From Flavobacteriales bacterium UBA1959 (GTDB taxonomy: Bacteria > Bacteroidota > Bacteroidia > Flavobacteriales_D > Sanyastnellaceae): a stretch of DNA of 7,666 nt. This document shows, one piece after another, positions 1 to 5,718 of the stretch (positions are counted from its first letter, which is position 1; the number at the start of each line of letters is the position of its first letter). The DNA is taken from contig DDEH01000023.1 in assembly GCA_002336085.1 (NCBI GenBank), positions 1-7,666 on the forward strand, in the 5' to 3' direction. The notes beneath the pieces are model-generated. The model saw only the letters and a program-made list of their open reading frames with translations. It was not told where the DNA came from and made no database searches. A program made the translations under genes and the position numbers.

Positions 1-952
1 TGAACACATTTGGAATGCGAACGCCATATTTCTCAGCAATGTCGCAGGATAGATTCTCTGAATTCCACCAGGGAAGCAAACTCCGTAAATCACTGTCTCG
101 AAAGCCTCCTTTGGTAAGGAGGTTATTGCGGATTATTTGCCCATCGTTGCATTCCAAGGGTTTCCATTCTTGAGCTTGATTGATCCAGTCAAGTTCAAAG
201 GAAGGCCTCTCGATGTTTACCATGAATCGACTGAGAACTTTTAGAAGTGTGATACGTTCATCCAATTTGACGTCATATCCCGGTTCGCCAGACCAACGGG
301 TCGCATACGCCATTCCTTTCCAGAAGGCCACGAGTACGCGGTGCGGATCATTGGGAAACCGTCTGTGCAACCGACTCAATTCCATTACAAATGCTGCTGT
401 TGACTCTTCTACCAGTTTTCGTTGGTCAATTCCATTGACATCGAATAGGCCAGATTCTTGTCCCAATTCCTCAGTCATGCCCCAAATTCCGGCTCGGCCA
501 TCGGCATCGAATGCCGGGTCAAAGGCGGAGGTTGTGGCGGCTATCCATTGAAAAGAGATGGGCAATGCCGCAGTCTCCAATTTCTGTTCAAGGAAAGGGC
601 CATAACGCCCGTGCATTACTCCAACAATTTGAGCACAGCGGTAATTGTTTTCGAACAAGATTTGCATGCAAACGTCTGTTGCGTTCGGGTCCTGGCCCCA
701 GGGCAGTAAAGCGGTCTCAAGGCCATCCAAAGCGGGTACAGAAGTTTTGAGATCCGGTTTAACGTTATCAGCTAACCAGCTCGGATGAGCACGTGCGAAG
801 TCCTGAAAATCAATGGATTCTGAACGCGATTCAACGAGTGCTTTCCATTGTGAGGCCGTGGATTGAGCTGAACAAATAGTCAGGGAATGAATGCTTGCAA
901 TTAAGAAGCTCCAACACAAGAATGTGGACCGTTGTAGTGCCGTGAATGACAT
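1..952 (-). CDS. Exported MltD-like lytic transglycosylase homologue lacking the catalytic Glu (3' end beyond window)
   Basis: The frame is open from ATG at 952 down to base 1 (317 complete codons, no stop), so the C-terminus lies outside the window. An in-frame TGA just upstream (956-958) makes this the first available ATG. Residues 1-29 form a signal peptide: Arg8, a hydrophobic stretch at 10-26, then CSA|Q as the likely cleavage site. Residues 130-146 read LPISFQWIAATTSAFDP and align without gaps to the MltD-type signature LPxELxxLAxVESxFNP. GRAGIWG (152-158) matches the GxxGxW block, with Gly158 where Gln is usual. IDQR (175-178), STAA (184-187) and AFWKG (209-213, in place of AYNAG) complete the order of SLT blocks. 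The catalytic Glu position holds Thr141. Active relatives cleave peptidoglycan glycan strands in the periplasm; this protein may instead bind glycan or act as a scaffold (inference). The remaining visible part, about residues 230-317, is unrecognised. The family call rests on motif spacing only. Confidence 0.75.
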   Translation of the reverse strand, partial: MSFTALQRSTFLCWSFLIASIHSLTICSAQSTASQWKALVESRSESIDFQDFARAHPSWLADNVKPDLKTSVPALDGLETALLPWGQDPNATDVCMQILFENNYRCAQIVGVMHGRYGPFLEQKLETAALPISFQWIAATTSAFDPAFDADGRAGIWGMTEELGQESGLFDVNGIDQRKLVEESTAAFVMELSRLHRRFPNDPHRVLVAFWKGMAYATRWSGEPGYDVKLDERITLLKVLSRFMVNIERPSFELDWINQAQEWKPLECNDGQIIRNNLLTKGGFRDSDLRSLLPWWNSENLSCDIAEKYGVRIPNVF

Positions 953-1054
953 GCTTCAAAGGTAGCCCTTGGACTTTGGACTTTCTGGTCTTCATACGAT
1001 TGACGAGTTGAAGGGCGGTTTTATCGACTGGAATGTGTATTAGTGCCACAAATC

Positions 1055-1086
1055 ATTGTAAAAAGACTACGAATGAGTTATATTTG
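1055..1086 (+). promoter_or_regulatory. Bacteroidota-type sigma promoter (-33 ATTG, -7 TATATTTG)
   Basis: ATTG at 1055-1058 and TATATTTG at 1079-1086 are separated by 20 bases. This fits the Bacteroidota housekeeping consensus TTTG-N19/20-TAnnTTTG, with a complete -7 element and one mismatch in the -33. The predicted transcript start is about 1091-1096. It drives the structured leader or small RNA that follows, and perhaps by read-through the SRPBCC gene. It lies between divergent genes, so it cannot belong to an upstream plus-strand gene. Confidence 0.7.
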
Positions 1087-1091
1087 ACTAC

Positions 1092-1173
1092 AGGTCTTAG
1101 AGCAATACGCTCTAGGAGGACCTAGTTGTGAATCGTAGTGAAGCATCTGCAACGGCAGATGCTTCATTTTTTT
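1092..1173 (+). ncRNA. Candidate small RNA or attenuated 5' leader, about 80 nt
   Basis: The segment runs from the predicted start of the 1055-1086 promoter to the end of an intrinsic terminator. Its 5' half can fold as TAGAGC (1098-1103) with GCTCTA (1109-1114), closed outside by AGGTC (1092-1096) with GACCT (1119-1123). A competing hairpin pairs CTAGG (1112-1116) with CCTAG (1121-1125) and leaves AGGA in its loop; both folds use bases 1112-1114, so they exclude each other. AGGAGG (1114-1119) lies inside both. The 3' half is the terminator. No complete short ORF with a credible start fits inside, although GTG at 1128 opens a frame that continues into the SRPBCC gene. It may be a free sRNA or a regulatory leader; I recognise no named RNA family. 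Confidence 0.5.
1139..1173 (+). terminator. Strong intrinsic terminator
   Basis: A perfect 12-bp stem (1139-1150 with 1155-1166) with an AACG loop is followed at once by seven T (1167-1173). On the minus strand no T-run follows the stem, so it acts on plus-strand transcripts. The only plus-strand transcript that can reach it is one starting at the 1055-1086 promoter. It ends 47 bases before the SRPBCC start codon. Confidence 0.85.
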
Positions 1174-1220
1174 GGGCTATTCTGTGCGAACATTTTCGGC
1201 GTTATTCAGGTTTGCTTGTT

Positions 1221-1685
1221 ATGAAGATGCACCGATTAGAAAGTGAGCAATGGCTGCCGATTTCACTGGAAGAAGCCTGGGATTTCTTTAGCCAACCTGA
1301 AAATTTAGACCGAATTACTCCGCAGGACATGTCGTTTGAGATTCGCTCAGGTGCAAACGAATCGATGTTTTCAGGTCAAATAATCACCTACAAAATCCGC
1401 CCTTTTTTGGGCATTGCAATGAACTGGGTCACCGAAATAACTCAGGTTGAACAGGGCTCATACTTTATTGACGAACAGCGATTTGGCCCGTACAGATTCT
1501 GGCATCACTTGCATCGGTTTAGAGAGTCCAACGGAGGAGTTCTCATGGAGGATGTTTTGCACTATTCATTGCCTGGTGGAGCCATTGGAGACGTTATTGG
1601 ATTTCCAATCCACAGGAAAGTCAAAGGAATTTTTAGCTACCGTGAAAAGGTGCTAAATGAAATTTTCCCAGTCGCTAAAAAGTAA
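1221..1685 (+). CDS. SRPBCC (START-like) family protein
   Basis: A 154-residue cytosolic protein with no signal peptide or membrane segment. The N-terminus MKMHRLESEQWLPISLEEAW and following DFFSQPENLDRITP are typical of a group of small SRPBCC-fold proteins, whose helix-grip fold encloses a hydrophobic ligand pocket. The family hallmark FGPYRFWHHLHRF is at 88-100, followed by GGVLMEDVLHYSLPGG (105-120) and a C-terminal helix with SYREKVLNEIF (139-149). Ligand and function are unknown for this group. I chose ATG 1221 (ATG 1227 is also possible) because conserved sequence begins there; a GTG at 1128 preceded by AGGAGG is in frame but would add 31 residues encoded across the terminator. It converges with the YkuK-like gene 35 bp downstream. 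Expression could depend on read-through of the upstream terminator, since I find no good promoter between 1174 and 1220. Confidence 0.85.
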   Translation: MKMHRLESEQWLPISLEEAWDFFSQPENLDRITPQDMSFEIRSGANESMFSGQIITYKIRPFLGIAMNWVTEITQVEQGSYFIDEQRFGPYRFWHHLHRFRESNGGVLMEDVLHYSLPGGAIGDVIGFPIHRKVKGIFSYREKVLNEIFPVAKK

Positions 1686-1720
1686 AAACTACTGAGTGGC
1701 GAAGCAGGTTTCTAATTCGC

Positions 1721-2185
1721 TCAATGGCAAAGTGCATTGGCGGCCCACACAGCCATTAGCAATTCGGGTTTGACTTTTGCCTGAAACCCGAGCGATGCGA
1801 TGTAGCCTGAGGAGGCGGAAATGAGTTTTTGTGACGGGTAATTCGGGTCAGAATTATAATCGAGGTCAATTTGTTTAACCTTCAATTTGCATTCATTTAG
1901 GAGAAGCAGGGCGAGTTCAACAGAACGCTCCGTTTCGCCCCAGAGCTTGGTCCATAGGTCGCAGATCTTCGGCACTTTTTCTTTGCGGTAGATGACGTGG
2001 GCTCCGTTGCCTGGATATCGGAAAACAACGGTCGTGACGTAAACCGTGTATTTCTTATAGTTTTGACTGTCGCAGCCGACGTGCACATCGAGATTTTGTT
2101 CTTGGCACATTGACGCTACGTAGGCGCTTATGTCATGTTCTACTGTTCCTCCCATCACTTTGAATAGTCGATTTTCAGGACTCAT
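1721..2185 (-). CDS. YkuK/DUF458-like predicted RNase H-fold protein
   Basis: A 154-residue soluble protein resembling the YkuK (DUF458) family, which is predicted to have an RNase H-like nuclease fold; no substrate is established to my knowledge. VHVGCDSQ (34-41) carries the first strand with the putative metal ligand Asp39. GETERSVELALLLL (83-96) gives an acidic helix with Glu84, and QIDLDYN (105-111) holds Asp107 and Asp109. The ending GYIASLGFQAKVKPELLMA (127-145) fits the family's C-terminal KP motif. The frame extends upstream to ATG 2251, but those 22 residues are Ser/Thr-rich, match nothing typical of the family and start inside the loop of a terminator hairpin, so ATG 2185 is preferred. 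No clear promoter is visible in 2186-2240. It may be transcribed by read-through from the protease gene or from a promoter I cannot recognise. Confidence 0.8.
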   Translation of the reverse strand: MSPENRLFKVMGGTVEHDISAYVASMCQEQNLDVHVGCDSQNYKKYTVYVTTVVFRYPGNGAHVIYRKEKVPKICDLWTKLWGETERSVELALLLLNECKLKVKQIDLDYNSDPNYPSQKLISASSGYIASLGFQAKVKPELLMAVWAANALCH

Positions 2186-2230
2186 AGCGCGAGAAGTTGT
2201 GGATGAGGAACATGTGCTCAATTTACTGGT

Positions 2231-2270
2231 CAAATCAAAAGGAGGAAACAACCAATGGCCGTTTCCTCCT
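2231..2270 (-). terminator. Intrinsic terminator after the met-zincin gene
   Basis: AGGAGGAAAC and GTTTCCTCCT (2261-2270 and 2240-2249, read on the minus strand) form a perfect 10-bp stem with an 11-base loop. The following minus-strand sequence TTTTGATTTG, which overlaps the stem end by one T, gives an interrupted T-rich tail. The hairpin begins 30 bases after the protease stop codon, as expected for the end of the htpG-protease transcript. The interrupted tail suggests incomplete termination. Confidence 0.6.
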
Positions 2271-2300
2271 GCAGTTCTCCACAGTTTTTAAACACTCCAA

Positions 2301-4913
2301 TCAAGCATCCAAGGCTTTTTCAATTAAGAAAATTAGATGCCCTCGATGAGCGCGTGTAAGAGTATTTGGTGAAGAAGCGTTTCGCTGTTCACGTTGAATT
2401 CTCATAAGTGTCGACAAGACCATAGATTGACTGATTACGTCATACTTGGACTTGGGCCCAAGTGCGGCAATTAGGCCTTTGACATATTCAATTTGTAATT
2501 GCTGTCTTTGCGTATTTACAGTGCTCCTCATGTCCGCCTTGAAAATGGCATCGGTCAAGGCCTTCATGTGCTCATCTACTCCAAATGTATTTCCATACTC
2601 CCCAGCATCAATAAGGCGTTGCAAAACCCGAGGATGAAGCAAATGCCGCAGTGCGTTTTTTTGTGCGGAAGTAATTCGCGCATGGATTTTGGGATCTTCG
2701 GGTTGACTGAAAAAACCGAAACCTCGGCGCTGGCTCTGCAAGTAGCCATATACGGACTCAGCGGCGTTAAACGCATCTGGCGCAAAGGCGTATTTGGACA
2801 GAGCTGCCATCGCTTTCTTCTGATCGGCCTCTGCGACTGGCTGAAGTGGCGCTTTCGTTTGTTGAGACGGATGGGCGCGGTTGTATCGAACACCGCCGAT
2901 TTGCCGAGTCATGACTCCTAGTTGAGTAATGTACTCGCCGGTCAGGGTCAGGTAAGCGCGACGCACCTCTTGGTAGCTCGATTGTTCATCGCCTGCATAC
3001 TCTTCAACAATGTGAGGGAGCAATTCATTGACTAGTTCACAACGGTCTTCAGCATAGGCCACTGGATCGCTGGACAAATCGTAAATATTGACGTCTGGAT
3101 TCATCCCTCCGCCGGGGCGGCGCATGTCATCTGCGTCGTTGCCAAATAATAAATTCGGATTGATAGATTTGAGAAGGATGTTCTCTAATCTCTGGGCTTC
3201 CTCGACTTTATCGTAAGATCCAATAGAATATCCGTACTCAATAACCCAGTTGTCATAAGGGCCGGGTGAGTCATCGAAGAACTTCGTCTGCTCTTCTTTG
3301 TTTCGCGCAAAGTTGATGGATGGATAGTCCATGACGCTATTGGACATTCCCTCCGCGTTGACAATGGCCGCATCCTTCAATGCTTCAGGGGTTTGCATGG
3401 TAGATCCGGCCATATTGTGGCTCAAACCGAGTGTGTGGCCCACTTCGTGAAGCACCAGGCGATGCAACGTTTCGCGTGTAAATTTTTCCTGGTCTTCATC
3501 TGTGAATGACCGCATGCGCAAGGCTGCCGCACCAAATAAGGTTTGCTGAGCGTGAACAGAGCCGGCGTCACATCGGTGGATGTATTCCGCATATTTGGCG
3601 CGAGAAGAGGGCAGGGCCCCTGCTTGCGCCCAGTCTTCAAAGCCTGCGTTTTGAAAAACTTCAGAGCGCCACAAGCGCCCCGTCATTCCGCTCCATTCGA
3701 GCATGATGTCAGCGCCTAAAATCTCGCCGGTTCGTGGATCTACGAAACTCGGCCCATAGCCGCTGTAGCGTGGGTTTGGCGAAGATGTCCAACGCAATAC
3801 ATTGTACCGGATATCGCCCGCATCCCAATCTGCGCTATCGGGTTGGACTTTTACCTGTACAGCATCTTGGAAGCCAATCAACTCGAATGCTTGATTCCAT
3901 TTTTCCACGCCTGTTCGGATGTACTCGCGAAATTCATAAGGAGTGGTGTTTTCAATCCACCATACAATAGGCTTGACCGGTGGTGAGAGTTCCGCAGTAG
4001 GGTCTTGCTTTTCCAATCTCCAACGGTGAATCATGTCTTTCCAAGGGGTGGAAGACGCTGATGTCATATGCTCTGTTTGCGTAGTGAAGAAACCAATCCG
4101 AGCATCGTCAGGCCGTGAGCTGAATCCGTCTTCTGGCAAATGCAATATGCTGTGCTGGTATCGCACTGTGATGGCTCGGGCATCTTCTAATGCTGCGCCA
4201 CCAATTTTTGGAGCGGGGTTGTCATAGACATAATCAACGGTCACTTCGGTGTTTTCCGGATAATTGTTTATGCTGTGAACTTTGGATTTATCCCGCGATA
4301 ATTTGCCCAAAACGGAATCACCTGGCTTTCGCGAAGGACGTTTGATCATTTCAAACCCTTCCTTTAAAAACAGTTCTGCATTGGATACGGCATACACCGT
4401 TTTGGATGAGTCGATGCCTTCAATGCTCAAGCTTGCAATGATGGGCGTATTAATGTTTGCCTCGTTTGCTTTTGCAAGTGGGGACAATGGATCAAAATAA
4501 TAGTTGGTGTTTTCAGCGTGAATTTCAATTCGATTAAAATGCTTGTGGAACGAAATGATTTTGCTATTCCGATAGCTTCCTCGAGTATACCCTGATTCAG
4601 CAACTCCATCTTCTACATGAGAAAAGTAGATGAACTGCTTTTCAAGCATAGAATCGGGAATTGCGGTCCAACCTTTCCCGTTCGTTGTATCAGAGTAAAG
4701 GGTAAAGAGGCCTTCAAATGCGACCGCATCTTTTGTCAATTCTTCAAGAGGTTTGGGATCCTCTTTCCCTCCTTTCTTCGCCGGCATAGACGCTTCGTTC
4801 TTCTTGCCTTTCTTGGCTTTTTTCCCACGCTGGCTCAAGGCATCGCTGGGGAATAGTACAATCGCTCCTCCAATGAGAACGAGGAGAATGGATTTCAATG
4901 ACATTTTATTCAT
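2301..4913 (-). CDS. Secreted zinc-dependent met-zincin metalloprotease (DUF5117/DUF4953 type)
   Basis: An 870-residue exported protease of a family common in Bacteroidota. Residues 1-27 are a signal peptide (Lys3 and Lys7, hydrophobic 9-21, ALS|Q cleavage). A lysine-rich linker (about 29-55) follows, then a DUF5118/DUF5117-like region to about residue 300. The met-zincin domain starts near PIVWWIENTTP (315-325) and contains GVEKWNQAFELIGF (335-348), DIRYNVLRW (367-375) and DPRTGEILGADI (392-403). The zinc site HEVGHTLGLSHN (489-500) supplies His489, His493 and His499 with catalytic Glu490. The Met-turn is SVMDYP (526-531, Met528). All catalytic residues are present and the length is usual for the family, so it should be active; its substrates are unknown. 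The start is the first ATG of MNKM; Met4 is a possible alternative. It lies 61 bp after the TerB-DnaJ gene, probably in the same transcript, and ends before a hairpin at 2240-2270. Confidence 0.93.
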   Translation of the reverse strand: MNKMSLKSILLVLIGGAIVLFPSDALSQRGKKAKKGKKNEASMPAKKGGKEDPKPLEELTKDAVAFEGLFTLYSDTTNGKGWTAIPDSMLEKQFIYFSHVEDGVAESGYTRGSYRNSKIISFHKHFNRIEIHAENTNYYFDPLSPLAKANEANINTPIIASLSIEGIDSSKTVYAVSNAELFLKEGFEMIKRPSRKPGDSVLGKLSRDKSKVHSINNYPENTEVTVDYVYDNPAPKIGGAALEDARAITVRYQHSILHLPEDGFSSRPDDARIGFFTTQTEHMTSASSTPWKDMIHRWRLEKQDPTAELSPPVKPIVWWIENTTPYEFREYIRTGVEKWNQAFELIGFQDAVQVKVQPDSADWDAGDIRYNVLRWTSSPNPRYSGYGPSFVDPRTGEILGADIMLEWSGMTGRLWRSEVFQNAGFEDWAQAGALPSSRAKYAEYIHRCDAGSVHAQQTLFGAAALRMRSFTDEDQEKFTRETLHRLVLHEVGHTLGLSHNMAGSTMQTPEALKDAAIVNAEGMSNSVMDYPSINFARNKEEQTKFFDDSPGPYDNWVIEYGYSIGSYDKVEEAQRLENILLKSINPNLLFGNDADDMRRPGGGMNPDVNIYDLSSDPVAYAEDRCELVNELLPHIVEEYAGDEQSSYQEVRRAYLTLTGEYITQLGVMTRQIGGVRYNRAHPSQQTKAPLQPVAEADQKKAMAALSKYAFAPDAFNAAESVYGYLQSQRRGFGFFSQPEDPKIHARITSAQKNALRHLLHPRVLQRLIDAGEYGNTFGVDEHMKALTDAIFKADMRSTVNTQRQQLQIEYVKGLIAALGPKSKYDVISQSMVLSTLMRIQREQRNASSPNTLTRAHRGHLIFLIEKALDA

Positions 4914-4974
4914 GGGGGTTTCTATTCTGCGAATTATTAATGGTTGCTTCTGGCTGTGCTTCTAATTTTCACAC

Positions 4975-5718
4975 TCATTTAATACCGCGTTCCAACTTTA
5001 TTTGTTCGTAGGCGTCTTGGATGGCAATGAAACGCTCCTTTGCCTGTTGGCGATAATCTTCACCAAGATCGAGTGTTTTGTCCGGATGATATTTTACGGC
5101 CAATTTGCGGTAGGACTTTTTGACGTCCGGATCCGACGCGCTGCGTGAAACTTCCAAGACCTTGTAGGGGTCAGCACTGGAAGCAATGAACATTTCCTCT
5201 ATGCTCCTGAAGTCGGCATTTGTAATGCCCATCCACGTGGCAATCTGTTGGATGATAGCGCTCTCGGACGAATGGATTTGACCGTCAGCTTTGGCAATTC
5301 CAAACAAGTATTGCAGCAGCAGCCTTCGCTTTGCCACGTCCATGTTTTGCTTGATTTGCACAGCCACTTCTCGGATTCCGATGGACTGCTTCAGAATTTC
5401 ACGAAGCAACAAAGTCAATTGATCCGCTTTTGCTTCTCCGAAATTTTTTCGAAGAAAGCCTTTGACGTAATCCAATTCCGATTGCAAAATCCTATCGTCT
5501 GCCTTCATGACGGCAGCGCTGAGCACTAACAATGCAATGGAGAAGTCTCCTGCTTTTGTAGACTGACGACCTTCAGTCTGCTGAAAGGGGTTCTTTCCTG
5601 ATTGGGAAAGACTGCCACCGGAAAACATTTTTCCAAAGGCAAACCCCATGACAGCTCCAATAGGTCCACCAAAGGCCCAGCCAATGGCACCGCCTATCCA
5701 AGCTCCATATTGACTCAC
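4975..5718 (-). CDS. TerB-DnaJ domain protein (DjlA-like co-chaperone)
   Basis: A 247-residue protein with three parts. Residues 1-35 are glycine-rich and hydrophobic (GAWIGGAIGWAFGG, then GAVMGFAFGK), a likely glycine-zipper membrane segment as in DjlA-type proteins. Residues 57-175 are a TerB-like helical domain with two acidic repeats, KADDRILQSELDYV (72-85) and KADGQIHSSESAII (143-156). Residues 183-247 are a J domain, DPYKVLEV through KYHPDK, with the essential HPD at 211-213, and ending in the usual FIAIQDAYEQIK helix. J domains stimulate Hsp70 (DnaK) ATPase, so a membrane-anchored co-chaperone role is inferred. The start is GTG at 5718, sharing GTGA with the htpG stop codon. This overlap implies translational coupling and dosage linked to the Hsp90 gene upstream. 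DjlA is a reasonable name by architecture, but orthology is not shown. Confidence 0.9.
   Translation of the reverse strand: MSQYGAWIGGAIGWAFGGPIGAVMGFAFGKMFSGGSLSQSGKNPFQQTEGRQSTKAGDFSIALLVLSAAVMKADDRILQSELDYVKGFLRKNFGEAKADQLTLLLREILKQSIGIREVAVQIKQNMDVAKRRLLLQYLFGIAKADGQIHSSESAIIQQIATWMGITNADFRSIEEMFIASSADPYKVLEVSRSASDPDVKKSYRKLAVKYHPDKTLDLGEDYRQQAKERFIAIQDAYEQIKLERGIK

Noticed and set aside
180..750. Several plus-strand ORFs of 79-123 codons
   Set aside because: They are antisense to a continuous minus-strand frame that encodes a recognisable domain, and their translations show no family features.
957..964. TACCTTTG on the minus strand, a full match to the -7 promoter element upstream of the transglycosylase-like gene
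   Set aside because: It lies four bases from the ATG and has no TTTG about 20 bases upstream. It would imply a leaderless start, so the support is too thin.
971..984. Two tandem copies of GGACTTT
   Set aside because: Two copies of seven bases can arise by chance and nothing else suggests function.
831..1049. 72-codon minus-strand ORF over the start of the transglycosylase-like gene
   Set aside because: It is in another frame from the gene that carries the signal peptide and SLT blocks, and it has no recognisable content.
1699..1720. GCGAA/TTCGC inverted repeat between the convergent genes, a possible bidirectional terminator
   Set aside because: The stem is only five base pairs with a 12-base loop, and there is no T-run on either side.
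4914..4974. Possible separate promoter for the met-zincin gene in the 61-bp gap
   Set aside because: No TAnnTTTG-like element with a properly spaced TTTG is found on the minus strand; co-transcription with the upstream genes is simpler.
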